This document shows positions 16,326 to 27,411 of a stretch of DNA of 64,000 nt, piece after piece. The position numbers were made by a program, and so were the translations under genes. The notes beneath the pieces were generated by a model. The model ran no database searches, was not told the origin of the DNA, and saw only the letters and a list, made by a program, of their open reading frames with translations. The stretch comes from Enterobacter huaxiensis (GTDB lineage: Bacteria > Pseudomonadota > Gammaproteobacteria > Enterobacterales > Enterobacteriaceae): assembly GCF_003594935.2 (NCBI RefSeq), contig NZ_CP043342.1, forward strand, positions 1,178,001 through 1,242,000. Reading direction: 5' to 3'. Position 1 is the stretch's first letter. Each line of letters starts with the position of its first letter.

Positions 16326-16356
16326 ATTCTCCGGATAAACGGTAAAAGACGGCGCT

Positions 16357-17124
16357 ATGTGGATTGGCATAATTAGCCTGTTTCCTGAAATGTTCCGCGC
16401 GATTACCGATTACGGGGTAACTGGCCGGGCAGTAAAAAATGGCCTGCTGAACATCCAGAGCTGGAGTCCTCGTGACTTTACTCATGACCGGCACCGTACC
16501 GTGGACGATCGTCCTTACGGCGGCGGACCGGGGATGTTAATGATGGTGCAACCCTTACGGGACGCCATTCACACAGCAAAAGCCGCGGCAGGTGAAGGCG
16601 CAAAGGTGATTTATCTGTCACCTCAGGGACGCAAGCTTGATCAAGCGGGCGTGAGCGAACTGGCGACGAATCAAAAGCTGATTCTGGTCTGTGGACGCTA
16701 TGAAGGGATAGATGAGCGCGTAATACAAACCGAGATTGACGAAGAATGGTCTATCGGCGATTACGTTCTCAGCGGTGGTGAGTTACCCGCAATGACGCTG
16801 ATTGACTCTGTTGCCCGGTTTATTCCGGGTGTACTGGGACATGAAGCTTCGGCAACAGAAGATTCGTTTGCCGATGGATTGCTGGACTGTCCACACTATA
16901 CTCGACCTGAAGTGTTAGAAGGGATGGACGTCCCGGCAGTGTTACTGTCTGGAAACCATGCCGAGATACGTCGCTGGCGCTTGAAGCAGTCGCTGGGCCG
17001 AACCTGGCTTAGAAGACCTGAACTTCTGGAAAACCTGGCTCTGACTGAAGAGCAAGCAAAGTTGCTGGCCGAGTTCAAAACTGAACACGCGCACCAGCAG
17101 CATGAACATGAAGGGAATGCGTAA
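16357..17124 (+). CDS. trmD: tRNA (guanine-37-N1)-methyltransferase TrmD
   Basis: This 255-residue SPOUT enzyme makes m1G37 in tRNAs with G36, preventing +1 frameshifting. The knotted SAM site is visible in [13 protein letters not shown] and [14 protein letters not shown], and the N-terminus [13 protein letters not shown] is diagnostic. It is the third gene of the rpsP operon. Confidence 0.98.
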   Translation: MWIGIISLFPEMFRAITDYGVTGRAVKNGLLNIQSWSPRDFTHDRHRTVDDRPYGGGPGMLMMVQPLRDAIHTAKAAAGEGAKVIYLSPQGRKLDQAGVSELATNQKLILVCGRYEGIDERVIQTEIDEEWSIGDYVLSGGELPAMTLIDSVARFIPGVLGHEASATEDSFADGLLDCPHYTRPEVLEGMDVPAVLLSGNHAEIRRWRLKQSLGRTWLRRPELLENLALTEEQAKLLAEFKTEHAHQQHEHEGNA

Positions 17125-17164
17125 TACGCTCCCGAATATCAGTTTACCCAGGATAAGAGATTAA

Positions 17165-17515
<351 letters not shown>

Positions 17516-17539
17516 GATTCGCTTAAGCAACATCCTGTT

Positions 17540-17577
17540 AAAAAGGGCTGGCCGAGAAGGTTGGCCCTTTTTTTATT
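17540..17577 (+). terminator. Terminator of the rpsP operon
   Basis: AAAGGGC and GCCCTTT arms with extra pairing between GGCC and GGTT are followed by seven or more T. Confidence 0.88.
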
Positions 17578-17648
17578 CCACCGCACCTCTCGCATTAACC
17601 CTTTCGACATAAATCATTTACAATGCTTGCCTCTTTTGTGGAGGATAA

Positions 17649-18053
17649 GTGGATAACGTACTGCATCAGCACGGCTGGAAACGCGCAGCGGCATTGACCG
17701 CGCTGTTTGCGATCCTGCTGATCGTGATAGCCCCGCTTATCTCCGTCTCGCTGCAAAAAGATCCCATGAGCGTCATGCCGGGTATGCATCATGATATGAG
17801 CATGATGTCGATGGATGAACATCATGGCGACATGCAGCATTCCATGCCCGTTGACCACGCGGAGGCCTGCGGCTACTGCGTGCTGCTCGCCCATGTGCCG
17901 GGCATGATGCTGGCGCTGATCGTCCTGCTGAGCATAGTATTGCAAAGGCTCTGCGTTAAGCCGCCTCGCCAGACGGTCAGCCACTGGCACTTTTTCCCTT
18001 GGCTCTATCCCGATACCCGCGCCCCGCCGCATAGGTTTGCTTTTTCCCTTTAA
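17649..18053 (+). CDS. DUF2946-type Met/His-rich membrane protein
   Basis: This 134-residue protein starts with GTG behind a strong GGAGGA site. It has an N-terminal transmembrane segment (about 14-34), then a periplasmic-looking stretch packed with Met and His (PGMHHDMSMMSMDEHHGDMQHSM), a CGYC motif, and a second hydrophobic helix. These features fit the DUF2946 family, often encoded beside copper-acquisition or PepSY proteins. Met/His/Cys density suggests binding of copper or a similar soft metal; this is inference. It is followed 39 bp later by the PepSY gene on the same strand. The pair is inserted between rplS and yfiB relative to E. coli. Confidence 0.8.
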   Translation: MDNVLHQHGWKRAAALTALFAILLIVIAPLISVSLQKDPMSVMPGMHHDMSMMSMDEHHGDMQHSMPVDHAEACGYCVLLAHVPGMMLALIVLLSIVLQRLCVKPPRQTVSHWHFFPWLYPDTRAPPHRFAFSL

Positions 18054-18092
18054 AAATAAAATCGATAACTTTTTGCCTTAAAAAGGAAAAGT

Positions 18093-19463
18093 ATGACTAC
18101 CTGCACTCCGCGCGCGGCATGGGGAAACCTGCTGCGTCGACTCCATTTCTATGTCGGGCTGTTTGTCGGCCCGTTTATCTTCTTTGCCGCACTGACCGGT
18201 ACGCTGTATGTGGCGACGCCGCAGCTGGAAAATGCGGTTTATCGTCAGGCGCTTCACTCGGACGCCGTGGGTGAGCGGCAGCCGCTGGCAGAGCAAATTG
18301 CCGTGGCGGAAAAAACGGTGGGTGACGATCTCCGTTTACATGCCGTCCGCCCGGGCCTGACGAATGGCGAAACCACCCGGGTGATGTTTGCTGACCCGGC
18401 GCTAGGGCCGTCTGAACATCGTGCCGTTTTTGTCGATCCGGTAAGCCTTGCGGTGCGTGGAGACATGACGGTTTACGGCACCAGCGGGATCCTGCCCCTT
18501 CGCCAGAAAATTGATTACTTGCACAATTCGTTAATGATGGGCGATGCCGGGCGGCTCTACAGTGAACTGGCTGCCTCCTGGATGTGGGTTTCCGCCCTGG
18601 GGGGGATTGGCCTGTGGTTCTATACCCGACCAAAGCGCCGGATGAACAATCGCTTTCAGCATCGCCGTCGTCTGCACGTCATCCTGGGCTGGAGCCTGCT
18701 GGGGGGAATGCTGTTATTTTCCGCAACCGGGCTGACATGGTCCCAGTGGGCAGGGGGGAACGTTGATAAACTGCGCGCCGGGATGAACTGGCTGACGCCG
18801 CAGGTGAATACGACGCTCTCCGGTGCGCCGGCGGTGATGGACGAACACGCCGAACATCGCGGTCACCACGGTGGGATGGAAATGCCCGAGATGACGACAG
18901 AGCTGGCGAAGTTTGACGGCGTATTGCGCGCCGCCCGTTATGCAGGGATCGAGGCCAGCAGGCTTGAGATCCGCCCGGCAAGAATGCCTGGTCAGGCCTG
19001 GACGGTAACGGAAATCGATCGTAGCTGGCCTACGCAGGTGGATGCCGTTGCGGTTGATCCGAACACCATGCTGGTAGCCGACAGAACCCGGTTTGATGAT
19101 TTTCCGTTAATGGCAAAACTCACCCGCTGGGGCGTGGATTTCCATATGGGGATCTTGTTTGGCCTGGTTAATCAGCTGGTACTCATCGCGTTTGGTACTG
19201 CCCTGTGCGTGCTGATTATATGGGGATATCGGATGTGGTGGATGCGGCGCCCTAAAAAGTCAGCAATCAGTCCCGTGCAGACGCTCTGCCAAAGCTGGCT
19301 GGCGTTGCCGCGTTGGGGAAGGGGGGCGACGCTGGTACCAGGCGTACTGCTGGGGCTGGCGCTGCCGGTAATGGGCGTTAGCCTGGCGGTGTTTATTATC
19401 ATTGACTGGCTGCGCTGGCGAGCGGCATCAGGCGTGTCGCTCGCCGAATCGTCCGCTAAATAA
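18093..19463 (+). CDS. PepSY-associated transmembrane protein (PiuB-like)
   Basis: This 456-residue inner-membrane protein of the PepSY_TM family has an N-terminal helix (LHFYVGLFVGPFIFFAALTGTLYV), PepSY-like periplasmic repeats, further helices around 160-215 and a helical C-terminal region. Family members are commonly linked to siderophore or metal uptake, and some act as reductases. A periplasmic loop carries HAEHRGHHGGMEMPEM, echoing the Met/His-rich stretch of the preceding gene and supporting a shared metal substrate. Translation starts at an ATG behind AAAAGGAAAAG. The exact substrate is not readable. Confidence 0.85.
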   Translation: MTTCTPRAAWGNLLRRLHFYVGLFVGPFIFFAALTGTLYVATPQLENAVYRQALHSDAVGERQPLAEQIAVAEKTVGDDLRLHAVRPGLTNGETTRVMFADPALGPSEHRAVFVDPVSLAVRGDMTVYGTSGILPLRQKIDYLHNSLMMGDAGRLYSELAASWMWVSALGGIGLWFYTRPKRRMNNRFQHRRRLHVILGWSLLGGMLLFSATGLTWSQWAGGNVDKLRAGMNWLTPQVNTTLSGAPAVMDEHAEHRGHHGGMEMPEMTTELAKFDGVLRAARYAGIEASRLEIRPARMPGQAWTVTEIDRSWPTQVDAVAVDPNTMLVADRTRFDDFPLMAKLTRWGVDFHMGILFGLVNQLVLIAFGTALCVLIIWGYRMWWMRRPKKSAISPVQTLCQSWLALPRWGRGATLVPGVLLGLALPVMGVSLAVFIIIDWLRWRAASGVSLAESSAK

Positions 19464-19465
19464 AC

Positions 19466-19951
19466 TTACGGCGTGCTGATGACCACCGCAACGCGGCGGT
19501 TTTCAGCGCGCCCTTGCGCGGTGCTGTTGCTGGCCACAGGGTATTTTTTGCCTAACCCCCGGGTAGTCAGATTGCTACGCGGAATGTCAGCGCCTTTCGC
19601 CCATGCGTCTGCAACGACATTTGCGCGCTTTAGCGAGAGCGCTTCATTGTAACTCTCTTCACCGTAGTTATCCGTGTGGCCATCCATGCGAGCATGGTTT
19701 AAGCCGGTTGCGGCCAGGCGTGAAGCCATCGTTCCGATCTGCGTTTCACTGTCCGGACGCAGTCTGGCGTCATTTTTATCAAACAAGATTTTGTCCGACA
19801 GCCCAAGCGACCAGTCGCCGTTCAGTTCGTTAAAGCCGTAGGACTTCATTGCCGCAATTTGCTCGGGTGAGAATTTGCCTTCAGGCGGCGTCTGGCAACC
19901 TGCGAGAAACAGGGATGCCAGTAATAACGGCGTGAAGTGTCGCTTTAACAT
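19466..19951 (-). CDS. yfiB: OmpA-domain lipoprotein YfiB
   Basis: This 161-residue outer-membrane lipoprotein has the lipobox LAGC with Cys19, then a Pal/OmpA-like peptidoglycan-binding domain (MDGHTDNYGEESYNEALSLKRANVVADAW). In the Pseudomonas and E. coli YfiBNR systems YfiB sequesters the periplasmic inhibitor YfiR and so activates the diguanylate cyclase YfiN. The start at 19951 gives a proper signal peptide; the frame extends upstream into yfiN without support. It is last in the yfiR-yfiN-yfiB unit. Confidence 0.95.
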   Translation of the reverse strand: MLKRHFTPLLLASLFLAGCQTPPEGKFSPEQIAAMKSYGFNELNGDWSLGLSDKILFDKNDARLRPDSETQIGTMASRLAATGLNHARMDGHTDNYGEESYNEALSLKRANVVADAWAKGADIPRSNLTTRGLGKKYPVASNSTAQGRAENRRVAVVISTP

Positions 19952-19964
19952 ATCGTATTCCTTT

Positions 19965-21185
19965 CTAAGATATTGTTTTTGTTCGCTGGTTTTTAACCTG
20001 GTACATATTGCGGTCGGCTTGCTCCAGTAATGCTTCCAGAGAGGCATTTTCCCACGCCAGAGCAAAGCCAATGCTGAGTGACATTGATGCAGTGTGCCCG
20101 TTATGCAGGTCAAACGGACGGATAAACTGCTGCGAAAGCGCAGCACAAATGTGTTGAACATCAGATTCAGAGTGGACGCCATACAGCACCATCGCGAACT
20201 CATCGCCGCCAAGGCGGTATGACTGATGTCGCTTATCACCGAATTCCACCATTCGGCTGGCGACTTCAATCAATACGCAATCGCCTGCCGCGTGCCCCCA
20301 GGTATCGTTGATGAACTTAAAATTATCGCCGTCGAGGAAGAGCAGGGCGGAGTTTGTTTTTGCTGAAGTGTCGTTCATGAGTGCCGCGATGCTGTTACGG
20401 AATGCCGCACGGTTCGCAAGACCCGTCAGCGGATCGTGCATGGCCGTGCGCATGAGCTGGGCATTCTTGGCCTGAAGCTTAAGCTGCCACTCTTCCATTT
20501 CATCCAGCAGGCTGTTGAAGTCTTCGCCAAACTGGTGGAACTCTTCAATACGTCCAGCCTTTACCCGGCGGGAGAAGTTGCGGTTGGTGCGTACGTCATG
20601 GACGACATCGGTAATGTTCTGCATCGCCGTGACCATACCGTGGTGAAGCGAACGTGTAAGCGTGATTGCCACGGCAGAGGCAAGAAGAATACATCCGGTG
20701 AGGACGGCAAACGACATCCAGATAAAATGGCTGATGAGGCTGTCACGCGCCGTCAGGCGAATCTCACCAATCATGTTACCGTTATGTATGATGGGCTGGG
20801 AGACAGGGAGCGGGAACAGCCAGCGGCTGACCAGCGCGCCCAGCGTGTCCGTGTTTTCGTCCGGGTTCCATGACCAGTGGGCAAAGCGTTTTTTACGAAC
20901 GTTGAGGACTTCTGCTTCGGCAAATTGTCCTTGCTTGCCAAGGGTCGCAAGCGTTTCGTTAGCCGCCAGCGGATCGTTGAAAACCAGAGAGGCTTCAAGG
21001 CTGTGGCTCATGGTTGCGCCGGTTAATTCGAGATTTTTTTGCGCGTATTGCTTTAATGTCACCACGGAAGCAAAACACAGCAACAACCATATAAACGTCA
21101 TTGTTATTGTGACGCTTAGCATGCTGATGCGCCGCAACGTTCTTTTAAACGTTGGACGCGATGTTGAAGTGAAATCCTTATTCAT
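19965..21185 (-). CDS. dgcN: Diguanylate cyclase YfiN/DgcN
   Basis: This 406-residue inner-membrane enzyme makes cyclic di-GMP. It has an N-terminal helix (about 25-48), a periplasmic sensor segment, a second helix (about 150-175), a HAMP linker ([18 protein letters not shown]) and a C-terminal GGDEF domain with an intact RLGGDEFAM active site. The start at 21185 overlaps the end of yfiR and has a GGAATAAG ribosome site; an in-frame ATG at 21203 is an alternative. It is repressed by YfiR and relieved by YfiB in the same operon. Confidence 0.95.
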   Translation of the reverse strand: MNKDFTSTSRPTFKRTLRRISMLSVTITMTFIWLLLCFASVVTLKQYAQKNLELTGATMSHSLEASLVFNDPLAANETLATLGKQGQFAEAEVLNVRKKRFAHWSWNPDENTDTLGALVSRWLFPLPVSQPIIHNGNMIGEIRLTARDSLISHFIWMSFAVLTGCILLASAVAITLTRSLHHGMVTAMQNITDVVHDVRTNRNFSRRVKAGRIEEFHQFGEDFNSLLDEMEEWQLKLQAKNAQLMRTAMHDPLTGLANRAAFRNSIAALMNDTSAKTNSALLFLDGDNFKFINDTWGHAAGDCVLIEVASRMVEFGDKRHQSYRLGGDEFAMVLYGVHSESDVQHICAALSQQFIRPFDLHNGHTASMSLSIGFALAWENASLEALLEQADRNMYQVKNQRTKTIS

Positions 21186-21714
21186 GCTTCTTATTCCGTG
21201 CAAGCATTAATACATCCGGATTGACTCTTACGCCGCTGCGAGACAGCGCATCAAGATTGACGGAAAACCTAACCCGGTTATCTTCAATTATCAGGCAAAA
21301 TGCACTGCCAATAACACATTCCGGATTCTGCTCTGAGATTAATAGCAACGCTCTGCCCTGATACTGGCTAATTAAATCAAGTTGTTGTGCAGGAGTTTCA
21401 TTCCCGAAATAAATAGCGTCACACATTGCTGCCAGCGCTTCCCGATCGTTATGCACAATGACGGGGGTATAAGGCAACTCGCTTTGTCCCTCTTCACTGC
21501 TAAGCGCCCGAGTATAGCGAGATGAGGCATAAACACAGAGCCTGGGCTGCCCGGAAAGCGACGGCCATCGGGTATAGCTAACGATACCTGAGACTATAGT
21601 ACGCACTGACTTATCGGTTTCTGCGAGGGTATTCGCAACCGCTGAACCAGCCGTAAGGAGCAGTATGAGCACCAGAGTGAGTCGGAAAAAAGGGATCAAG
21701 AATGAAATTCTCAC
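21178..21714 (-). CDS. yfiR: Periplasmic repressor YfiR of the YfiBNR module
   Basis: The protein is 178 residues from a GTG start. It begins with a signal peptide ([17 protein letters not shown]) followed by the YfiR domain with [33 protein letters not shown] and [20 protein letters not shown]. It binds the periplasmic part of YfiN to silence cyclase activity. Two Cys pairs that form disulfides in homologues are present. The start is uncertain: the frame is open to an ATG at 21774, which would add 20 residues before the signal peptide. The end overlaps yfiN. Confidence 0.93.
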   Translation of the reverse strand: MRISFLIPFFRLTLVLILLLTAGSAVANTLAETDKSVRTIVSGIVSYTRWPSLSGQPRLCVYASSRYTRALSSEEGQSELPYTPVIVHNDREALAAMCDAIYFGNETPAQQLDLISQYQGRALLLISEQNPECVIGSAFCLIIEDNRVRFSVNLDALSRSGVRVNPDVLMLARNKKHE

Positions 21715-21867
21715 CAGAATCTGCCATGTCGCTCTGGAAATAGATGTCCTTAAGAGTTGTTGGCAGAATACCATTGTTTATCAAAGCCGTCATTATGTCA
21801 GCAATGCAACCGGGTTGACTTAGGTTAAATCTTACAGTTGTATATATTCTGATGGTTAAAGATTAAA

Positions 21868-22242
21868 TCAATTAAGCCTGCTGGCCTTCATGCTTTCGTC
21901 TATCCCTTGCTGCCAGGCCGCGTGCAATTTTGCCGCATTTTCGGTGGCATCGCAGCTGGCGGGAAATGATTTGCCTGCTAATCCCCAAGCATGAATAAAG
22001 CCTTCTTCACACACTTTCTTCTGACCGTCCGCATAGCCACGGAGATATTCGCTGCGATCGACATTGGGATCGTTAAAATTATCGGCCAGTGCTCGATTAT
22101 CTTTAACGGGAGCGCCGTTCATTGCATCTTCTTTCCCCGCGCCAAACCAGTCAGGGCTCGTCCAGTCTGGCTGGAAAGTGTAAGGATTAATCTTGCAGCT
22201 CGATAAAAACAGCGACAACAGCAACAGAGCGAGTAAACGCAT
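21868..22242 (-). CDS. yfiL: DUF2799 family lipoprotein YfiL
   Basis: This 124-residue predicted lipoprotein has a short signal peptide (MRLLALLLLSLFLSSC). Repeated features of the DUF2799 family follow: WFGAGKEDAMNG, YLRGYADGQKKVCE, and a Gln/Ala-rich C-terminal helix. Function is unknown. The ATG at 22242 is chosen over 22248 because AAGGAG sits at proper distance from it. It lies between aroF (divergent) and yfiR, as in E. coli. Confidence 0.85.
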   Translation of the reverse strand: MRLLALLLLSLFLSSCKINPYTFQPDWTSPDWFGAGKEDAMNGAPVKDNRALADNFNDPNVDRSEYLRGYADGQKKVCEEGFIHAWGLAGKSFPASCDATENAAKLHAAWQQGIDESMKASRLN

Positions 22243-22291
22243 AGCCATTCTCCTTTTTCTTCAGCATAGCCTGGCCATTCAAACTTGGTGT

Positions 22292-22361
22292 GTAATTTTA
22301 AGTTTACATATATCCGCGCTGTTTTTTGCATTAAATTGGTTTGTGTAAAGTAATGTGTACG
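22292..22361 (+). promoter_or_regulatory. TyrR boxes upstream of aroF
   Basis: TGTAAT-TTTAAG-TTTACA (22292-22309) differs by one base from TGTAAA-N6-TTTACA. TGTAAA-GTAATG-TGTACG (22344-22361) is a second, weaker-looking copy closer to the gene. The spacing of paired TyrR boxes is as expected for tyrosine-mediated repression of the aroF-tyrA operon. Confidence 0.82.
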
Positions 22362-22455
22362 TATTTTGGATTGAAATCTTTACTTGTTGTGGTATCGTTG
22401 TTCCACCTCTTTGAGGAAACCCACTATCGCAAACGAGTTTTACAGGATCGCAATC

Positions 22456-23526
22456 ATGCAAAAAGACGCGCTGAACAACGTACATATCACCGATGAACAG
22501 GTTTTAATTACCCCGGATCAGCTGAAAGCAGAATTCCCGCTGAGCGTTGCGCAGGAAGCTCAAATTGAGCACTCTCGCCAGACTATCTCTGACATCATCG
22601 CTGGCCGCGATCCGCGCCTGCTGGTGGTATGCGGTCCTTGCTCTATTCACGATCCTGAAGCCGCCATTGAGTACGCTCGTCGATTTAAAGCATTAGCGGA
22701 GGAGGTCAGCGATAGCCTCTATCTGGTGATGCGCGTCTATTTTGAAAAGCCACGCACTACCGTTGGCTGGAAAGGGTTGATTAACGATCCGCACATGGAT
22801 GGCTCGTTTGATGTGGAAGCAGGCCTGAAGATTGCGCGTCGCCTGCTGGTTGAACTGGTTAGCATGGGGCTACCGCTGGCAACCGAAGCGCTGGATCCGA
22901 ACAGCCCGCAGTACCTGGGCGATCTGTTTAGCTGGTCCGCGATTGGTGCGCGTACCACCGAATCACAAACCCACCGCGAGATGGCGTCTGGTCTCTCGAT
23001 GCCGGTCGGTTTCAAAAATGGCACTGATGGCAGCCTGGCAACGGCAATTAACGCCATGCGCGCCGCGGCGATGCCGCACCGTTTTGTTGGTATCAATCAG
23101 GCGGGCCAGGTTTGTCTTCTGCAAACACAGGGCAACCCGGATGGTCACGTGATCCTGCGCGGCGGTAAAGCGCCAAACTACAGCCCGGCGGACGTAACGC
23201 AGTGTGAAAAAGAGATGGAACAGGCGGGACTGCGCCCGGCGCTGATGGTAGATTGCAGCCATGGTAACTCGAATAAAGATTACCGTCGTCAGCCTGCGGT
23301 TGCGGAATCTGTGGTTGCACAGATTAAAGATGGCAACCGTTCTATTATCGGACTGATGATTGAGAGCAATATCCATGAAGGCAATCAGTCATCTGAACAA
23401 CCGCGTAGCGCGATGAAGCACGGCGTGTCCGTTACGGATGCCTGCATAAGCTGGGAAACCACCGACGCGCTGCTGCGTGAGATCCATAAAGATTTAAACG
23501 GCCAGCTGTCGTCACGTCTGGCTTAA
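22456..23526 (+). CDS. aroF: DAHP synthase, tyrosine-sensitive isozyme
   Basis: This 356-residue cytoplasmic enzyme joins phosphoenolpyruvate and erythrose 4-phosphate, the first step of the shikimate pathway. It shows [13 protein letters not shown], the [21 protein letters not shown] block in parts, and the metal-site region [13 protein letters not shown]. The order aroF-tyrA and the TyrR boxes identify the Tyr-inhibited isozyme. MQKDALNN at 22456 gives the E. coli length; the open frame further upstream runs through the promoter. Confidence 0.98.
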   Translation: MQKDALNNVHITDEQVLITPDQLKAEFPLSVAQEAQIEHSRQTISDIIAGRDPRLLVVCGPCSIHDPEAAIEYARRFKALAEEVSDSLYLVMRVYFEKPRTTVGWKGLINDPHMDGSFDVEAGLKIARRLLVELVSMGLPLATEALDPNSPQYLGDLFSWSAIGARTTESQTHREMASGLSMPVGFKNGTDGSLATAINAMRAAAMPHRFVGINQAGQVCLLQTQGNPDGHVILRGGKAPNYSPADVTQCEKEMEQAGLRPALMVDCSHGNSNKDYRRQPAVAESVVAQIKDGNRSIIGLMIESNIHEGNQSSEQPRSAMKHGVSVTDACISWETTDALLREIHKDLNGQLSSRLA

Positions 23527-23536
23527 GAGGTTAGCT

Positions 23537-24658
23537 ATGGTTGCTGAATTGACCGCACTACGCGATCAAATTGATGAAGTGGATAAGGCGCTGCTGGACC
23601 TGCTGGCGCGCCGTATGGCACTGGTTGCCGAGGTAGGTGAGGTTAAAAGCAAATACGGCCTGCCGATTTACGTTCCGGAACGCGAAGCCTCAATGCTCGC
23701 CTCACGACGTAAAGAAGCGCAGGCGCTGGGCGTCTCGCCGGATTTAATTGAAGATGTGCTGCGCCGTGTGATGCGCGAATCTTACTCCAGCGAAAATGAC
23801 AAAGGCTTTAAAACCCTGTGTCCGTCGCTGCGCCCGGTGGTGATTGTGGGCGGCGGTGGCCAGATGGGGCGTCTGTTTGAAAAAATGCTGACGCTTTCTG
23901 GCTACCAGGTGCGCATTCTTGAAAAAGAGGACTGGGCGCACGCTCCCGAACTCATGCGCGATGCGGGGATGGTTATCGTCAGCGTGCCGATCCACGTGAC
24001 CGAGCAGATTATCGGGAAACTCCCGGCGCTACCGGAAGACTGTATTCTTGTCGACCTGGCCTCGGTGAAAAACGGCCCTCTGCAGGCCATGCTGGCGGCG
24101 CATACCGGCCCGGTGCTCGGCCTGCATCCGATGTTTGGCCCTGACAGCGGCAGCCTGGCGAAGCAGGTTGTCGTCTACTGTGACGGCCGCCAGCCTGAAG
24201 CGTACCAGTGGTTCCTGGAACAGATTCAGGTATGGGGCGCACGTTTGCACCGCATCAGCGCCGTTGAGCACGACCAGAACATGGCGTTTATTCAGGCTCT
24301 GCGCCACTTTGCGACCTTTGCATATGGGCTACATCTTGCGGAAGAGAATGTACAGCTTGAACAGCTGCTGGCGCTCTCCTCGCCAATCTATCGCCTGGAG
24401 CTTGCAATGGTTGGGCGTCTGTTTGCGCAGGATCCGCAGCTTTACGCCGATATCATTATGTCGTCCGAGAACAACCTCGCGCTGATCAAACGCTACTACC
24501 AGCGCTTTGGTGAAGCGATTACTCTGCTGGAGCACGGCGATAAACAGGCGTTTATCGACAGCTTCCGCAAGGTTGAACACTGGTTTGGTGACTACGCGAC
24601 GCGTTTCCAGAGCGAGAGCCGCACGCTGTTGCGTCAGGCAAATGACAGTCGCCAGTAA
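23537..24658 (+). CDS. tyrA: Chorismate mutase/prephenate dehydrogenase
   Basis: This 373-residue bifunctional enzyme converts chorismate to prephenate and then oxidatively to 4-hydroxyphenylpyruvate for tyrosine. The N-terminal AroQ mutase (about 1-90; [20 protein letters not shown]) is followed by an NAD-binding dehydrogenase ([16 protein letters not shown]) and the GLHPMFGPD active-site region. It lies 10 bp after aroF in one TyrR-controlled operon with a terminator behind it. Confidence 0.98.
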   Translation: MVAELTALRDQIDEVDKALLDLLARRMALVAEVGEVKSKYGLPIYVPEREASMLASRRKEAQALGVSPDLIEDVLRRVMRESYSSENDKGFKTLCPSLRPVVIVGGGGQMGRLFEKMLTLSGYQVRILEKEDWAHAPELMRDAGMVIVSVPIHVTEQIIGKLPALPEDCILVDLASVKNGPLQAMLAAHTGPVLGLHPMFGPDSGSLAKQVVVYCDGRQPEAYQWFLEQIQVWGARLHRISAVEHDQNMAFIQALRHFATFAYGLHLAEENVQLEQLLALSSPIYRLELAMVGRLFAQDPQLYADIIMSSENNLALIKRYYQRFGEAITLLEHGDKQAFIDSFRKVEHWFGDYATRFQSESRTLLRQANDSRQ

Positions 24659-24676
24659 TGCAATGATGTATATACT

Positions 24677-24702
24677 AAAAGCCAGCAATGCTGGCTTTTT
24701 TC
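24677..24702 (+). terminator. aroF-tyrA terminator
   Basis: AAAAGCCAGC-AAT-GCTGGCTTTTTT ends the operon 18 bp after tyrA and lies just upstream of the SMP-30-type gene. Confidence 0.88.
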
Positions 24703-24718
24703 ATTTTGGGGAACTGTC

Positions 24719-25627
24719 ATGGCTGAACCACAGCTGCTGTTGAATTACACGGGGCATCTGCCGGAGTGCCCGACGTGGAGCGCAGAAGAGAACGCACTCT
24801 ACTGGGCGGATATCCTGGAAGGCGAGATCCACCGCTACCATCTGCCCACGGCAGAACACACGGTTCTTTCATTCCACGAAGAGGTGGGCTGTTTTGCGCT
24901 GCGTGAGCGCGGCGGGTTTATTGTAGCGATGCGGACGGGCATCTGGCTTACCGATAAACACGGCCTTCTCCGGAGTAAGGTGTGTGATAACCCGTCTAAT
25001 CCGCAGCTTGCGCGGTTTAACGATGGGGGCACCGATTGTCAGGGGCGTTTCTACGCCGGGACGTTCTGGGGGCCGGGAGATTATAACGGCGCGATGCTGA
25101 TGCGGATCGATAACGATCTGACGCCGAAAGTGATCCAGTGCGATATTCACGGGCACAACGGGTTAGCCTTTAGCCCGGATCAACACTGGATGTTCACATC
25201 CGATACGCCGAATGGGGTCATTTACCGAACGCCGCTTGATGAGCAGGGTGAACCCGGTAAACGCGAGGTATTTCGCCGGTTTAAAGAGGGCGAAGGGATA
25301 CCTGACGGTGCGGCAATGGATATAGAGGGCTGTTACTGGAGCGCACTGTTTGACGGCTGGCGCATTGCGCGCTTTTCATCGCAGGGTGAGCAGCTGGAAG
25401 AGTATCGCTTACCGGTGCGTTGCCCGACGATGGTCTGCTTCGGCGGCGACGATATGAAAACGCTGTTTATCACGACCACGCGGGAAAATATGGAGGCGGA
25501 TGAAGTGGCAAAATACCCGCTCTCAGGCGCTATCTTCACCCTGCCCGTGAGCGTGGCAGGGATGAAGAAAAGCCGCTTTATCGAACGTTACGCCGGGTCA
25601 ACCGGGACCACGTTCTCGCTCGGATAG
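24719..25627 (+). CDS. SMP-30/gluconolactonase/LRE family sugar lactonase
   Basis: This 302-residue six-bladed beta-propeller hydrolase family acts on aldonolactones such as gluconolactone or arabinolactone. The expected metal-site residues are visible: Glu in LPECPTW, Asn in [16 protein letters not shown], Asn in HNGLAFSPD and Asp in PDGAAMD. There is no signal peptide, so it is cytoplasmic. The gene is not at this locus in E. coli. It starts 16 bp after the tyrA terminator with GGGGAAC as ribosome site. Its last 40 bases overlap the end of pheA on the opposite strand. The substrate is not determinable. Confidence 0.9.
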   Translation: MAEPQLLLNYTGHLPECPTWSAEENALYWADILEGEIHRYHLPTAEHTVLSFHEEVGCFALRERGGFIVAMRTGIWLTDKHGLLRSKVCDNPSNPQLARFNDGGTDCQGRFYAGTFWGPGDYNGAMLMRIDNDLTPKVIQCDIHGHNGLAFSPDQHWMFTSDTPNGVIYRTPLDEQGEPGKREVFRRFKEGEGIPDGAAMDIEGCYWSALFDGWRIARFSSQGEQLEEYRLPVRCPTMVCFGGDDMKTLFITTTRENMEADEVAKYPLSGAIFTLPVSVAGMKKSRFIERYAGSTGTTFSLG

Positions 25628-26748
25628 CAGCCCAGCACTTTCATGGAGCGGGTGATCTCGCCGAGTTCGCGCAGGGCTTTCTGCATGGATACAGATTCCA
25701 GGTTGGCCTGGATGTCGAGATAGAACATCTCTTCCCACGGATTGCCGTTAATCGGACGGGATTCCAGCTTCGTCATGATCAGGTTGTGGTTACGCAGTAC
25801 CAGTAGCGCTTCAACCAGGGCGCCTGCCTGCTGGCCGGTGGCCATCAGCAGCGTGGTTTTAGCCGGAACCTGATCCGAGACGTCAATGGCTTTACGCGCC
25901 AGCACCACGAAACGGGTGATGTTCTGCGTCTGGTTGGCCAGATTACGCTCCAGCACCTGCAGGCTGTACAGTGCACCACCCGCTTCGCTGCCGAGTGCAG
26001 CAACCGTTGGGGAATTCGCCTGCGCCACTTTCTCCATCGCAGCAGAGGTGCTCTCGGTGTACTCAATTTTCCAGTGCGGATAGCGGTTCAGGAACTGGCT
26101 GCACTGCTGGAACGGCTGCGGGTGGCTGTAGACCGTTTCAATTTTGCTCAAGTCGGTTGAGCCAGAGACCAGCACGCAGTGGTCGATCGGGATCGTCAGC
26201 TCACCAACCAGCGACAGGCTGGTGTGCTGCAGCAGATCGTACACGTCGTTAATGGCGCCTGAACTGGTGTTCTCAATTGGCACCACGGCATAATCAGCCT
26301 GGCCGGTTTCTACCTGATTGAAAATATCGGCAAACTTCGCGCAGCCGCTCTCGATGAACTCTTCGAAATGGCGAGCGGCGTACTGACGTGCCGCGAGGTG
26401 AGAATAAGAGCCTTTTGGACCCAGGAAGGCGACCCGGGCGGAGTGCGGGTTAGTCTTGTTCAGGTGTTGTTGCAGCAGGGCTTGCTGAGTCAGTACGGAG
26501 TCTTCGATGATGAGCTGGAACAGACGGGTAATGTAATGGGCATCCAGGTGATGGGCTTTGCCGAGTTGGATCAGACGCTCCAGCAAATCACGCTCGCGGT
26601 CGATGTCGCGAACGGGGCGGTGGGAGTCCAGCTTGGCTTTACCCACCTCAACGGCAAGCGTGCGGCGTTCTGCCAGTAGCGCCAGCAGTTTTTCATCGAG
26701 TGCGCTGATTTTTACTCGCAGATCCAGTAACGGGTTTTCCGGTGTCAT
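25588..26748 (-). CDS. pheA: Chorismate mutase/prephenate dehydratase
   Basis: This 386-residue bifunctional enzyme of phenylalanine synthesis has an N-terminal AroQ mutase (about 1-95; [19 protein letters not shown]), a dehydratase domain ([38 protein letters not shown]) and a C-terminal ACT domain for Phe feedback ([19 protein letters not shown]). It is controlled by the pheL attenuator upstream. The 3' end overlaps the convergent SMP-30-type gene by 40 nt. Confidence 0.98.
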   Translation of the reverse strand: MTPENPLLDLRVKISALDEKLLALLAERRTLAVEVGKAKLDSHRPVRDIDRERDLLERLIQLGKAHHLDAHYITRLFQLIIEDSVLTQQALLQQHLNKTNPHSARVAFLGPKGSYSHLAARQYAARHFEEFIESGCAKFADIFNQVETGQADYAVVPIENTSSGAINDVYDLLQHTSLSLVGELTIPIDHCVLVSGSTDLSKIETVYSHPQPFQQCSQFLNRYPHWKIEYTESTSAAMEKVAQANSPTVAALGSEAGGALYSLQVLERNLANQTQNITRFVVLARKAIDVSDQVPAKTTLLMATGQQAGALVEALLVLRNHNLIMTKLESRPINGNPWEEMFYLDIQANLESVSMQKALRELGEITRSMKVLGCYPSENVVPVDPA

Positions 26749-26784
26749 AGTGTTGTCTGTCTCGTTTTATCGTTATCAATAAAA

Positions 26785-26809
26785 AAGGCCCCCCGGTGTG
26801 GGAGGCCTT
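26785..26809 (-). terminator. pheA attenuator (leader terminator)
   Basis: On the minus strand AAGGCCTCCC-ACACC-GGGGGGCCTT followed by a T run lies between pheL and pheA. Ribosome stalling on Phe codons of pheL would favour an antiterminator and allow pheA expression, as in E. coli. Confidence 0.93.
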
Positions 26810-26855
26810 GTTGTTCGTCTTCGCATTCTTTATCACACGACGAAACGCCTCCCAG

Positions 26856-26903
26856 TCAGGGGAAGGTAAAAAAGAATGCGAAGAAGAACGGCGTAAGTTT
26901 CAT
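26856..26903 (-). CDS. pheL: pheA operon leader peptide
   Basis: The 15-residue peptide [15 protein letters not shown] contains seven Phe codons and is the attenuation sensor for charged tRNA-Phe. It differs from E. coli [15 protein letters not shown] only at residues 3 and 4. The UGA stop overlaps the start of the attenuator pairing region. Confidence 0.95.
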   Translation of the reverse strand: [15 protein letters not shown]

Positions 26904-26960
26904 AAAGTCATCCTGAGATTGATACCGTTAAAGTACCCGTACTGTTTTCACCCTGTCAAT

Positions 26961-26984
26961 AAAAAACGCGCCCGAAGGCGCGTT
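26961..26984 (-). terminator. raiA terminator
   Basis: On the minus strand AACGCGCC-TTCG-GGCGCGTT runs into six T, 24-47 bp after the raiA stop. Confidence 0.88.
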
Positions 26985-27007
26985 GGCGGTACACTCAATT
27001 TAAAGGA

Positions 27008-27403
<396 letters not shown>

Positions 27404-27411
27404 TCAAAATG

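Noticed and set aside
19952..20269. N-terminal extension of yfiB
   Set aside because: It would overlap yfiN coding sequence and destroy the lipoprotein signal peptide.
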